Of a DNA stretch of 64,000 bases, positions 33,547 through 42,255 are shown one piece after another. The DNA comes from Streptosporangium brasiliense. Lineage in GTDB: Bacteria; Actinomycetota; Actinomycetes; Streptosporangiales; Streptosporangiaceae. The DNA is taken from contig NZ_JAUSRB010000002.1 of NCBI RefSeq assembly GCF_030811595.1, positions 6,076,001-6,140,000 on the forward strand, in the 5' to 3' direction. Under the pieces are notes generated by a model, which worked only from the letters and a program-made list of their open reading frames with translations, was not told the DNA's origin and did not search any database. Within the stretch, counting starts at the first letter, position 1, and each line of letters starts with the position of its first letter. The translations under genes and the position numbers were made by a program.

Positions 33547-34527
33547 GTGATATCTCGCCCCCTGGACCTGCTGAGCGGCCGGCTCAAGCTCAAGCACCTG
33601 GTGCTCGTGACGGCCATCGCCGAGCAGGGCAGCATCCTGCGCGCCGCCGAGCGTCTCCACCTGGCGCAGCCGGCCGTGACGCGGGGGCTGCGGGAGGTGG
33701 AGCGGATCCTCGGGGTGGAGCTGTTCTCGCGCGGGCCCCGCGGCGTCACCCCCACCGTCTTCGGCGAGGCCTTCATCGACCACGCGCGAGCCGTGCAGGC
33801 GGAGCTGCGCAGGGCCGGCGACCGGATCGCCGGCCTCGCCGACGGCGAGGCCGGCACCGTCACCGTCGGCACCCTGCTGACCGCCACCAACGTGCTGCTG
33901 CCCCGCTCCATCGCCTCACTGAAGGCCGAACGCCCGGGCGTCACCGTGATCGTCCGAGAGGGCACCTTCGACTCGCTCGTCCCCCGCCTGGTCGACGGGG
34001 AGACCGACCTGATCCTGGGCCGGCTCAACCCGATCGAGGACCGGCCGGGCCTGCGCCAGATCCCCCTCTACAACGAGCCCGTCCTGCTGGTGGCCCGCGC
34101 CGGCCACCCCGCCGAGCAGGCCCGTACGCTGCCGGAGCTGCTCGGCTACCCGTGGATCCTCCCGCTTGAGCAGACCTCGCTGAGGCAGGAGCTGGAGCAG
34201 GTGTTCCACCGCCAGGGGCTGGCACTGCCCGGCAACCGGGTCGAATGCACATCCATCCTGACGATCCGCTCTCTGCTCCTCGAAACCGACATGATCGCCG
34301 CACTTCCGGCGCTGTTCGTCAGCACCGACAGCCGGCTGGTGGAGCTGCCGGTGCCGCTCGCGTCCGTGCGGCGCTCGGTCGGCGTGACGCTGCCCGAGGC
34401 CCGCGCGCTCCCGCCCGCGGGCCGAGCCATGCTCTCTCACCTGCAGCAACAGGCGGAAAGACTCCGGCAGGAACAGGCGGGAAGACTCCGGCAGGCACTA
34501 CCCGCCGACCCCGGCCGGGACGGCTGA
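33547..34527 (+). CDS. LysR-type transcriptional regulator
   Basis: 326 aa. The HTH is LVTAIAEQGSILRAAERLHLAQPAVTRGLREVE near residues 19-51, of the PcaQ/GbpR kind, and the periplasmic-type sensor follows (GTVTVGTLLTATNVLLPRSI..., ETDLILGRLNP). It starts with GTG inside an ATACTG-cttCAGTGA element, so it may repress itself. The C-terminus ends in an Arg/Gln-rich segment with a duplicated octapeptide from a DNA repeat. It likely controls the transporter and ACMSD operon through the T-N11-A site, with an aromatic or dicarboxylic effector. Confidence 0.88.
   Translation: MISRPLDLLSGRLKLKHLVLVTAIAEQGSILRAAERLHLAQPAVTRGLREVERILGVELFSRGPRGVTPTVFGEAFIDHARAVQAELRRAGDRIAGLADGEAGTVTVGTLLTATNVLLPRSIASLKAERPGVTVIVREGTFDSLVPRLVDGETDLILGRLNPIEDRPGLRQIPLYNEPVLLVARAGHPAEQARTLPELLGYPWILPLEQTSLRQELEQVFHRQGLALPGNRVECTSILTIRSLLLETDMIAALPALFVSTDSRLVELPVPLASVRRSVGVTLPEARALPPAGRAMLSHLQQQAERLRQEQAGRLRQALPADPGRDG
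34448..34495. repeat. Two 24-bp tandem repeats within the LysR gene end
   Basis: Copies 34448-34471 and 34472-34495 differ at one base and encode tandem QAERLRQE / QAGRLRQA. They extend the C-terminus in frame, typical of slippage. Confidence 0.85.
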
Positions 34528-34553
34528 CCCGCCGCCAGAGGAGTCGGAAGGGA

Positions 34554-35705
34554 CTAGCGGGCCTGGCGCACTCCACGGCGCCAGACGTCGGTGATGGAGC
34601 CGGTGGCGGTGATGTCCCGGGTGGGGTCGCCTTCGACCAGCACCAGGTCCGCGCGGAGACCGGGGGCGATCCGGCCGCGGTCGGTCAGGCCGAAGTGGTG
34701 TGCCGGGACGCTGGTCGCGGCGGCGAGCGCCTCTTCGGCGCTGAGCCCGGCCTCGGTGAGCAGTTGCAGCTCGCGGTGCATGCCGGTGCCGTGGGCGGGC
34801 ACGAACGGGGTGGCGTCGGTCCCGGCGAGCAGGGGCACGCCGGCTCGGCGCAGGGCCCGCAGCGCGCCGGCGGCGTTGACGGAGCTGCCGGGGCGGGCGC
34901 AGTCGGCGGTCTCCAGGTGTTGAGCGGTGATCGCCTCGAAGTAGGCGAGCGTGGTCACGACGGAGACGCCCTGGGCGCGGACCCGCTCGGCCAGCCGCTG
35001 CGAGGCCGGGTCGTCCGGCGCGAGGTCGGTCCACACGTGGGCCAGGCCGTCGACGCCAGCGTCGAGCGCGATCTCCACCTCGGACGCGGTGATCGCATGG
35101 GCGATGACCCTCAGCCCGGCGTCGTGTGCCGCCGCGGCGAGGGCGGCGGCGGTCTCCGGCGTCATGACCGGAAGGTCGGCGCCGTGCACCGCGCCGTCGT
35201 CAATGACGATCTTGAGATAGTCGGCTCCCTCGGCCAACCGGGCCTGGACGAAGGCCGGAGCCTGCGCGGGGCCGGAGACGGAGTCGATCGTCGCCGCGTC
35301 GAGGCCGTCGAGGAGGGTGCCCGCCAGGGCCGCCAGCAGTTGGGTCGGGTGTCCGCCGGGTGCGGTGGCCAGGGTGCCCGCGCTGCGGAGATCGGCCACG
35401 TCGTCGTTCTCGGCGGCCAGCCGCCGCTGCTCCGTGAGGATCTGCGGGAGGCAGAACATGTCGAGTTCGGTGGTGACCCCGTACCGCAGTGCCTGGGCCA
35501 GGCTGCCGTCGAACACGTGCGTGTGCGCGTCGATCAGCCCGGGCAGGAGCGTCCTGCCCGTCCCGTCGACCTCGACCTCGACGTCGGCCGGCCGGCCCGC
35601 ACCGGTGCCGACCACGGCGATCAGACCGTCCTCGATCACCACGTCGGCCGTCGCGATGGTCCGCTCGCCGTCGAACACTCTGACGTCGCGGATCAGTGTG
35701 CGCAT
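34554..35705 (-). CDS. Imidazolonepropionase-like metal-dependent amidohydrolase
   Basis: Amidohydrolase-1 superfamily, 383 aa, cytoplasmic. LPGLIDAHTHVF supplies the HxH pair; ADYLKIVIDDG contains a possible carbamylated Lys; RVIAHAIT and GLAHVW hold further His ligands and LLAGTDATPF the catalytic Asp. The C-terminus GRIAPGLRADLVLVEGDP is typical. The substrate (cyclic amide, lactone or xenobiotic) is not evident. AAAGGAGAT precedes the ATG. It is divergent from the sigma factor gene and could be one of its targets. Confidence 0.87.
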   Translation of the reverse strand: MRTLIRDVRVFDGERTIATADVVIEDGLIAVVGTGAGRPADVEVEVDGTGRTLLPGLIDAHTHVFDGSLAQALRYGVTTELDMFCLPQILTEQRRLAAENDDVADLRSAGTLATAPGGHPTQLLAALAGTLLDGLDAATIDSVSGPAQAPAFVQARLAEGADYLKIVIDDGAVHGADLPVMTPETAAALAAAAHDAGLRVIAHAITASEVEIALDAGVDGLAHVWTDLAPDDPASQRLAERVRAQGVSVVTTLAYFEAITAQHLETADCARPGSSVNAAGALRALRRAGVPLLAGTDATPFVPAHGTGMHRELQLLTEAGLSAEEALAAATSVPAHHFGLTDRGRIAPGLRADLVLVEGDPTRDITATGSITDVWRRGVRQAR

Positions 35706-35818
35706 CGAAGATCTCCTTTATGGGTCGTGAATTCTCGGACGCCACCACAGAGGGACGCCGGCGGCCGGCTGTGACATCGCCCTGAAGGTCGTGGCATGGA
35801 TCACATCTCAGCCGTTCG

Positions 35819-35843
35819 TGTCACACTCCCGACGTGACGGGTC
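35819..35843 (+). promoter_or_regulatory. ECF41-type promoter candidate
   Basis: TGTCACA (35819-35825) equals the -35 motif known for ECF41 sigma factors, followed after 14 bp by GGTCT, one mismatch from the CGTC -10 element. It is just upstream of the sigma factor gene, as expected of autoregulation. Spacing is a little shorter than usual, so moderate confidence. Confidence 0.45.
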
Positions 35844-35874
35844 TCTTCGGCCGCGACAGATGAGGAGGTACGCC

Positions 35875-36798
35875 GTGACATCGATCCCACCGCACGCGAC
35901 CGACGCCGCCATCGAGCGGGCCGTCACCGAGCAGTTCCTCGGCTATCGCGAGCTGCTGTTCTCGGTGGTCTACAACATGCTCGGCAGCGTCGCCGACACC
36001 GAGGACGCGCTGCAGGAGGTGTGGTTGGCCTGGTCCACCCGGCACCGCAGGCCGGACGCCGGACCGATCGAGAACGCCCGGGCCTATCTGGTGCGGATCG
36101 CGGTGAACCAGGCGCTCGCCCGCCGCGCGGACATGAGCCGCAGGCAGGAGACCTACGTCGGACCCTGGCTGCCGGAGCCGCTGGTCACCGCCGAGGACGA
36201 CGTCGCCGGCACCGTCGAGCGCGCCGAATCGTTGTCGATGGCGGTGCTGGTGGTGCTGGAAACCCTGTCACCGCTGGAGCGGGCGGTGTTCGTGCTGCAC
36301 GAGGTGTTCGGTTTCGGCCATCCGGAGATCGCGGGCATCCTCGGCCGTACGCCGGCGGCGGTCCGCCAGCTCGCGGCCCGCGCGCGCCGCCACGTCCACG
36401 CGCGCCGCCCCCGTCACCGGACCGAGCCGGACATCCACGCCCAGGTCACCGAGCGGTTCGCCGCGGCCGCCCTCGGCGGTGACCTGAAGGCACTGCTGGA
36501 GGTGCTGGCACCGGAGGTGACACTGTGGACCGACGGCGGCGGCAAGGGACCCGCCACCAGCCTGCGGCCCGTGCACGGCCGTGACCAGGTGGCCGCGCTG
36601 TTCGTGTCGGTCGCCACGGCGCTGCCCGCGGACGGGCTGGACATCCGCTACCGGCGGATGGCCGGCGACCCGTGCGCGCTCGTCTTCTCCGGCGACAGCC
36701 CGCTCGCCGTGGTCGTCGTGGATCTCACGCCCGACGGCGACCGGATCGCCGGCATCTACTCGGTCACAAATCCCGACAAACTCACCGGGATCCGCTGA
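35875..36798 (+). CDS. sigJ: ECF41-family RNA polymerase sigma factor (SigJ-like)
   Basis: 307 aa. Region 2 is FLGYRELLFSVVYNMLGSVADTEDALQEVWLAW and region 4 is LSPLERAVFVLHEVFGFGHPEIAGILGRTPAAVRQLAARAR. Instead of a separate anti-sigma, a SnoaL/NTF2-like C-terminal domain (ERFAAAALGGDLKALLEVLAPEVTLWTDGGGK...) is fused, the ECF41 hallmark, including the WTDGGGK loop and the linker WLPEPL that control activity. GTG start with GAGGAGG six bases upstream. ECF41 factors commonly drive an adjacent oxidoreductase or carboxymuconolactone decarboxylase gene; here the divergent amidohydrolase is the only neighbour of that kind. Confidence 0.9.
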   Translation: MTSIPPHATDAAIERAVTEQFLGYRELLFSVVYNMLGSVADTEDALQEVWLAWSTRHRRPDAGPIENARAYLVRIAVNQALARRADMSRRQETYVGPWLPEPLVTAEDDVAGTVERAESLSMAVLVVLETLSPLERAVFVLHEVFGFGHPEIAGILGRTPAAVRQLAARARRHVHARRPRHRTEPDIHAQVTERFAAAALGGDLKALLEVLAPEVTLWTDGGGKGPATSLRPVHGRDQVAALFVSVATALPADGLDIRYRRMAGDPCALVFSGDSPLAVVVVDLTPDGDRIAGIYSVTNPDKLTGIR

Positions 36799-36898
36799 AC
36801 ACAGCGCCTTACGGTCCTCTGGCTGACACGGCACGGCCGCTTCCCCGCCCCTGAGCCGAGCGCGGCCGCGCGTGTTCGATCTCCGCTCCGGATCCCCG

Positions 36899-37555
36899 TC
36901 AGCGGGACGGGGACACCAGGCCCGCGTCGTAGGCCATGATGACCAGCTGGATCCGGTCGCGGGCATCGAGCTTTGTGAGCAGGCTGGCCACGTGCGCCTT
37001 GGCGGTGCCCGGGCTGATGTGCAGTCGGGCCGCGATCTCGGCGTTGGACAGGCCGCGCCCGACCAGGGTCAGCACCTCACGCTCCCGCCTGGTGACGCTC
37101 GCGAGCTCGCGCGGCCGAGGGGCGGGGGCGGGGCGGCGGGCGAAGTCCTCGATGAGGCGGCGGGTGACGCCGGGCGCGATCAGGGCGTCGCCGGCGGCGA
37201 CGACGTGGACGGCGGACAGGATGTCCTCCAGCGCCATGTCCTTGACGAGGAACCCGCTCGCCCCGGCACGCAGCGAGGCGTGGACGTTGTCGTCGTCGTC
37301 GAACGTGGTCAGCATGATCACGCGGGTGGCGGGGGACTCGGCGATGATGGTCTGGGTGGCCTCGATGCCGTCCATGCCGGGCATGCGGATGTCCATCACC
37401 ACCACGTCGGGGCAGAGCCGCCTGGTGAGCTGGACGGCCTGGGCTCCAGTCCCGGCCTCCGCGACGACTTCGACATCGGGGGCGGTGTCGATGACCATGC
37501 GCAGGCCGGCGCGGATCAGCGGCTGGTCGTCGGCGAGTACGACGCGGATCGTCAC
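36899..37555 (-). CDS. NarL/LuxR-family response regulator
   Basis: 218 aa. The receiver domain (VVLADDQPLIRAGLRM, phospho-acceptor D55 in VVMDIRMPG, MLTTFDDDDNVH) is followed by a LuxR HTH (VTRREREVLTLVGRGLSNAEIAARLHIS...). The GTG start overlaps the kinase stop (GTGA), so both are made together. The divergent ABC exporter operon at 38943 is the natural target. Confidence 0.92.
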   Translation of the reverse strand: MTIRVVLADDQPLIRAGLRMVIDTAPDVEVVAEAGTGAQAVQLTRRLCPDVVVMDIRMPGMDGIEATQTIIAESPATRVIMLTTFDDDDNVHASLRAGASGFLVKDMALEDILSAVHVVAAGDALIAPGVTRRLIEDFARRPAPAPRPRELASVTRREREVLTLVGRGLSNAEIAARLHISPGTAKAHVASLLTKLDARDRIQLVIMAYDAGLVSPSR

Positions 37556-38826
37556 CGGGTCCTCACCCGGTCCGCCTCCGCCCGTACCCGGGCGGTCGCA
37601 TGTCCGGTCGAGGTCGCCAGCGGCAGGCGAGCGGTGACGCGGAAGCCGCCCTCGGGCCGGGGGCCCGCGCCGAAGTCGCCGCCCAGCAGGGCTACCCGCT
37701 CTCGCATGCCGGCGATGCCGTGCCCGCTCCCCTCAAGCGCGGAGGCGGGAGTGACGGCGCCGCGTCCGTCGTCGACGACCTCGATGCGCAGGTCCTCGTC
37801 CCCGTAGCCGATCACGACCTGGCAGCGGCCTGTTCCCGCATGGCGCAGCACGTTGGTCACCGACTCCTGGACGATGCGGAAGGCGGAGCGGTCGACGGCG
37901 GCGGGCAGCGGGCGTGGCCGCCCGTGCCTGCGCACGTCCACGCGGACGCCGGCGGCCGTGGTCGTCTCGGCCAGCCGGTCGACGTCGGCCAGCCCCGCGG
38001 CGGGGGCCGGCTCGGGTGGCGCTCCAAGCCGCTCGTCTCCGGTCTCGCGGAGCACGCCGAGCATGTGCCGCAGTCCCCTCAGCGTCTGCCTGCTGGTGGC
38101 CTCGATCGCGTCCAGCGCCTGGCGCGCCTGCTCCGGCCGGTGGTCGATCACGCGGGCGCCCGCGCCGGCCTGGATGGCGATGATGCCGATGCTGTGCGCG
38201 ACCGTGTCGTGCAGCTCGCGGGCGATGCGCAGCCGCTCGTCCGTGATCACCCGGGCCTCGGCGTGCGCGCGCAGCGCCCGGTCGTACGCGCGCCGCTGCC
38301 GGACGACCAGCCCGGCCATGCAGGCGACCAGGACACCCAGCCCGAGCAGGACCGACAGCGCCAGGAAGCCGGACGCCCAGCCGCGCAGGCCGTGGCGTAG
38401 CAGGTCCACCTGCCAGATCGTCTCCTGGACGACCAGCGTGACGGCGGCCGCGGCCAGGCCCGCGCGGCGCGGCCGGAGCGCGGTGAGCAGACCGACCAGG
38501 ACGTCGGCCGCCAGGAAGAGCGGCCAGATCCGCTGCGCCGGCTGCCCCAGCGCCGCCGCCACGACGATTTCCGTCAGCGACACCGCGAGTACCACGCCGG
38601 GCCATCGCCGCGCCCAGGCCAGGGGGACGGCCATGGCGACGGCGCAAGCGGCGTGGACGGTCCCCACGGGGAGCAGGCTCTCGCCGTCGATCAGCGTCAT
38701 GGCGTACAGCAGCGGCACCAGGGCCGCCAGGCCGCACCAGGTGAGCAGGGTCCGCATGCCATGGGGCAACCGTGACCAAAGGGGCGGTCTGGGCGTTTTG
38801 TCGCGCACTCGGTTGATCGTAGTCAT
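37552..38826 (-). CDS. Sensor histidine kinase (HisKA_3 type)
   Basis: Membrane kinase of 424 aa. Four to six helices in the first ~180 residues form the input part with no large extracellular domain. The H-box RIARELHDTVAHSIGI carries the phosphorylated His (about residue 206), and ESVTNVLRHAGTG, VVDDGRG and GHGIAGMRERV are the N and G boxes of the ATPase. Start taken at ATG 38826 with GGAGG close upstream; ATG 38844 is also possible. Such intramembrane-sensing kinases next to an ABC exporter usually sense envelope stress or peptides. Confidence 0.9.
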   Translation of the reverse strand: MTTINRVRDKTPRPPLWSRLPHGMRTLLTWCGLAALVPLLYAMTLIDGESLLPVGTVHAACAVAMAVPLAWARRWPGVVLAVSLTEIVVAAALGQPAQRIWPLFLAADVLVGLLTALRPRRAGLAAAAVTLVVQETIWQVDLLRHGLRGWASGFLALSVLLGLGVLVACMAGLVVRQRRAYDRALRAHAEARVITDERLRIARELHDTVAHSIGIIAIQAGAGARVIDHRPEQARQALDAIEATSRQTLRGLRHMLGVLRETGDERLGAPPEPAPAAGLADVDRLAETTTAAGVRVDVRRHGRPRPLPAAVDRSAFRIVQESVTNVLRHAGTGRCQVVIGYGDEDLRIEVVDDGRGAVTPASALEGSGHGIAGMRERVALLGGDFGAGPRPEGGFRVTARLPLATSTGHATARVRAEADRVRTR

Positions 38827-38942
38827 CCGCCTCCGGCCGGGCATCGGCCGGCGGGCGTATGCCCGCGGGCCACCCCCGCGCCGCGGAAACCGGCCCGCGG
38901 CCGGATCCGGCGCGCCGGTGATCTGCGACAGCGTTGGCGATC

Positions 38943-39914
38943 GTGATCGAAGTCAACGAACTGACCAAGCGCTACGGCGCGGTGACGGCGGTGAACGGCC
39001 TGACGTTCACCGTACGGCCGGGGCGCGTCACCGGGTTCCTCGGCCCCAACGGCGCCGGTAAGAGCACCACCATGCGCATGATCCTCGGCCTGAACCGGCC
39101 CACCAGCGGAAGCGCCACCATTGACGGCCACCCGTTCGACCGCCACAAGGCCGGACTGCGTCACGCCGGCGCGCTGCTGGACGCCGGCGATGTCCACGGC
39201 GGCCGCACCGCCGCCGCCCACCTTCACGCGCTGGCCCGCGGCAACGGCCTGCCCCGCCGCAGAGTGGCCGAAGTGCTGGAGGAGGTGGGGCTGGCCGGGG
39301 TGGCGCGCCGCCGGATCGCCGGGTTCTCCCTCGGCATGCGCCAGCGGCTCGGCATCGCCGCCGCCCTGCTGGGTGACCCGCCCGTGCTGCTGTTCGACGA
39401 GCCGGTCAACGGCCTGGACCCCGAAGGCGTGCGCTGGGTACGCGGCCTGTTCCGCCGTCTGGCCGCCGAGGGCCGCACCGTGCTGGTCTCCAGCCACCTG
39501 ATGAGCGAGATGGAGAACACCGCCGACCACCTCGTCGTCATCGGCCGCGGCGAGCTGATCGCCGCGCAGGCCCTGGCCGCGTTCGCCGCCCGCGGCGCCG
39601 GCGCCTCCGTCACCGTACGCACGCCCGACCCCGACGGGCTGACCGCCGTCCTCACCCCGGAGGGCGCGGCCGTGCGGCCGGCGGACGGCCGGGCCCTGAC
39701 CGTGACCGGGCTGAGCGCCGCCCGCATCGGCGAGCTGGCCCATCAGCACCGGATCATGCTGTACGAGCTCGCCCCGCGCACCGCCTCGCTGGAGCAGGCG
39801 TTCATGGAGCTGACCGCCGACCGCGCGGACTACCGGGCCGACTCCCGCGCGGACTCCTGGGCCGATTCCCGCGCGGACTACCGGGCCGACTCCCGGGCCG
39901 GTGACCGGCGATGA
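38943..39914 (+). CDS. ABC transporter ATPase with repetitive C-terminal tail
   Basis: Drug/peptide-exporter-type ATPase, about 323 aa. Walker A GPNGAGKST, Q/signature region FSLGMRQRLGIAAALLG and Walker B PVLLFDEPVNGLDPEG are intact, followed by a DrrA-like C-terminal domain. The last ~30 residues repeat RADYRADSRADSWADS, arising from a 24-bp tandem DNA repeat. The start could be GTG 38943 or TTG 38934, neither with a good Shine-Dalgarno. The permease gene overlaps it (ATGA); probably regulated by the two-component system upstream. Confidence 0.9.
   Translation: MIEVNELTKRYGAVTAVNGLTFTVRPGRVTGFLGPNGAGKSTTMRMILGLNRPTSGSATIDGHPFDRHKAGLRHAGALLDAGDVHGGRTAAAHLHALARGNGLPRRRVAEVLEEVGLAGVARRRIAGFSLGMRQRLGIAAALLGDPPVLLFDEPVNGLDPEGVRWVRGLFRRLAAEGRTVLVSSHLMSEMENTADHLVVIGRGELIAAQALAAFAARGAGASVTVRTPDPDGLTAVLTPEGAAVRPADGRALTVTGLSAARIGELAHQHRIMLYELAPRTASLEQAFMELTADRADYRADSRADSWADSRADYRADSRAGDRR
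39823..39894. repeat. Three 24-bp tandem repeats at the ATPase gene end
   Basis: Units 39823-39846, 39847-39870 and 39871-39894; the outer two are identical and the middle one differs at a few bases. Each encodes an acidic/basic RADxRADS octapeptide in frame. Confidence 0.9.
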
Positions 39915-40708
39915 CCGCCCCCCGCTTCCGCGACCTGCTGGCCGCCGAGTGGATCAAACTCTTCTCCCTGCGCTCGACCTTCTGGCTGATCGGCCTGGGC
40001 ACGCTGGCCATCGTCGGGTTCGCCGCCCAGAGCAGCCTCGATACCTACCGCGGCTGGCCGGACTTCACGGCGATGGAGAGGGCCCGGTTCAACCCCCTCG
40101 ACGAGACGTTCAGCGGCCTCTCCGCTTCCCTGCTCGTGATCGGCGCCGGCAGCCTGGGCGCCCTGACGATCGTCGGCGAGTACGCCACCGGTCTGATCCG
40201 CACCACCCTCACCGCCGTCCCGGCCCGCCACCGCGTCGTGGCCGCCAAGCTTTCCGTCGTGGCCGCCGTCACGCTCGTGACCGGCGCGCTCATCTCGGCG
40301 GGCACGTTCGGTGTCAGCCAGGCCATCCTGTCCGGCCGCGGGGTCGCCGTCTCGCTCGGCGACCCCGGCGTGCTGCGCGTCCTGGCCGCCAACGCGCTGC
40401 TCGCACCGGTGTCCGCGCTGGTCGGCATGGGGATCGGCGCGCTGGTACGGCACACCGCCGCCGCCGTCGTCACGGTCTGCGCCGTGCTGGTCATCGTGCC
40501 GACCTTCCTGCGGCCCACCGTCCACCAATGGGCCAACGACCTGTACGCCCTGGTCCCCTTATACGTCTGGCGCACCTGCCTGGGCCTGCCCCAGGTCCGG
40601 GACGACCCGGCCCTGCCCACGGTGGCCGGCTCGTGGGCCACCTTCACGCTCTGGCCACTGGCCGCCGCTCTCTTGACCCTGATCGTCATACGTCGCCGCG
40701 ACGTATGA
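39911..40708 (+). CDS. ABC-2 type exporter permease
   Basis: 265 aa with six membrane segments (FWLIGLGTLAIVGFA, LLVIGAGSLGALTIVG, LSVVAAVTLVTGALISA and others). LLAAEWIKLFSLRSTFW at the N-terminus and GEYATGLIRTTLTAVPARHRVVAAKL are hallmarks of actinobacterial ABC-2 permeases. ATG overlaps the ATPase stop (ATGA). Forms the exporter with the preceding ATPase; substrate unknown, possibly an antibiotic or lipid. Confidence 0.9.
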   Translation: MTAPRFRDLLAAEWIKLFSLRSTFWLIGLGTLAIVGFAAQSSLDTYRGWPDFTAMERARFNPLDETFSGLSASLLVIGAGSLGALTIVGEYATGLIRTTLTAVPARHRVVAAKLSVVAAVTLVTGALISAGTFGVSQAILSGRGVAVSLGDPGVLRVLAANALLAPVSALVGMGIGALVRHTAAAVVTVCAVLVIVPTFLRPTVHQWANDLYALVPLYVWRTCLGLPQVRDDPALPTVAGSWATFTLWPLAAALLTLIVIRRRDV

Positions 40709-40743
40709 CCGCCCCGATGACCACCCCGACGAGGAGAAATCCC

Positions 40744-41937
40744 ATGACGACACAGACCACTCGGGCCCGCCTGCTGGCTGCCGCCCTGGCGGCCTGCCTC
40801 ACCCTGCCCGTCGTGGCCTGCGCCACGACGGGCGCCTCGGCGTCCGGACAGCCCACCCCCGCTCCCACCCCCGCTCCCACCGCCACGGCCGCCGCCGTCC
40901 GGCTGGAGCTCCCCCGCCCGACCGGACCGGATCCGGTCGGCCGCGACATCCTCCACCTGGTCGACGACAGCCGCAGGGACCCGTGGGTACCGGAATCGGG
41001 CCCCCGCCGGCTCATGGTCTCGATGTACTACCCCGCCCGCTCGGCCGGCGGCGGCCCAGCCCCCTACACGACCACCGCGGAGGCCGCCTCGCTGCTGCGA
41101 CGCAAGGCCCCGGGCATCCGGCTCCCCGCCGAGACCGTCAGCGCCACCCGCACCCACGCCCACACCGGTGCCTCCGCCAAGCCCGGCCGCTATCCGCTGG
41201 CGGTGCTCTCTCCCGGCCTCGGCCTCCCGCGCGCCAGCCTCACCTTCCTGGCCGAGGACCTGGCCAGCCGCGGCTACGTCGTCGCGCTGGTCGACCATGC
41301 CTACGAATCCTCCGGCACGACCTTCCCCGACGGCCGGACCATCACCTGCGCTCCGCTGTGCGACCGGCCCAAGCCTCCCGAAGGCGGGCAGGCGACCATC
41401 ACCAAGAACCGGAGCAAGGACATCAGCTTCGTCATCGACGAGCTGACCGGCCGGCACCCCGCCTGGCGGAAGGCCCGCATGATCGCTTCCAAGCGGATCG
41501 GCATGGCAGGTCACTCTCTCGGCGGTGACGCCGCTGCCGCCACCATGGCGGCCGACAGGCGCGTGCGGGCCGGGGTGAACCTGGACGGGACCTTCCATCC
41601 CGCCCCCGCACTCCACCGCCCCTTCCTGCTGCTGGGCAGCCAGGCCGACCACGTCCCCGGCAAGGACCACACCTGGGACGAGGGCTGGGCGAAGATGCGT
41701 GGCTGGAAGCGATGGCTCACCGTGACCCGGACCGACCACATCAGCTTCACCGACCTGACCATCCTGCAGAAAGCGGTCGGCAGGTCGGGCCCGGACGATC
41801 TGTCGCCACAGCGCTCGCTGGAGATCACCCGCACCTATGTCGCCGCCTTCTTCGACCTGCACCTGAAGGGCAGGGAGCAGCCGCTGCTCAACGGTCCGTC
41901 ACCGGCCGACCCCGAGGTCGCCTTCCACAACCCCTGA
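40744..41937 (+). CDS. Lipoprotein alpha/beta hydrolase (PAF-acetylhydrolase-like)
   Basis: Exported esterase/lipase, 397 aa. A lipobox VVAC with Cys near residue 20-21 is followed by a Pro/Ala/Thr linker (QPTPAPTPAPTATAA). RLMVSMYYPA, YPLAVLSPGLGLPR and nucleophile elbow GMAGHSLGGD with the catalytic Ser are those of the PAF-AH-like / dienelactone-hydrolase group; LDGTFHP and RTDHISFTD provide Asp and His candidates. GAGGAG lies upstream of the ATG. Only 35 bp after the exporter permease, so it may belong to the same operon. Confidence 0.87.
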   Translation: MTTQTTRARLLAAALAACLTLPVVACATTGASASGQPTPAPTPAPTATAAAVRLELPRPTGPDPVGRDILHLVDDSRRDPWVPESGPRRLMVSMYYPARSAGGGPAPYTTTAEAASLLRRKAPGIRLPAETVSATRTHAHTGASAKPGRYPLAVLSPGLGLPRASLTFLAEDLASRGYVVALVDHAYESSGTTFPDGRTITCAPLCDRPKPPEGGQATITKNRSKDISFVIDELTGRHPAWRKARMIASKRIGMAGHSLGGDAAAATMAADRRVRAGVNLDGTFHPAPALHRPFLLLGSQADHVPGKDHTWDEGWAKMRGWKRWLTVTRTDHISFTDLTILQKAVGRSGPDDLSPQRSLEITRTYVAAFFDLHLKGREQPLLNGPSPADPEVAFHNP

Positions 41938-41943
41938 CCCCGC

Positions 41944-41989
41944 GGCCGGCCTCGGGGACCGACCGGGGATCTCCGCTCCGAGGCCGGCC
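41944..41989 (+). terminator. Hairpin terminator after the esterase lipoprotein
   Basis: GGCCGGCCTCGG (41944-41955) pairs with CCGAGGCCGGCC (41978-41989), 12 bp perfect, 22-nt loop. The rest of the 318-bp gap to 42256 contains no gene that I can support; a TTGACA at 42150 has no matching -10 element. Confidence 0.6.
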
Positions 41990-42255
41990 AGGCCCCGCTC
42001 CCCGCCCCGGTGCCTAGTCCGCGCCGAGGGCGGGGCCGTACGCGCGGCGATGGATCGATCACGGTCGCGCTCCCGGAAGCGGATCCGGCACCCGCGAGGA
42101 GCCGCTTTCTCCTGCTTGATCATCGGAAGCCTCTCAAGATCACCAAAAGTTGACAGACGAGCACGCGGATGGCTCCCGCCGGCCGGTGACGGAGCAGGAT
42201 GTCGATCACCCAGGACGGCCCGGAGCGGGCGGGGTGTGACGAAGGGAAGCCGGCA

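Noticed and set aside
42150..42155. TTGACA as a -35 for the secreted protein at 42256
   Set aside because: No -10-like hexamer occurs at 16-18 bp downstream, so it is probably chance.
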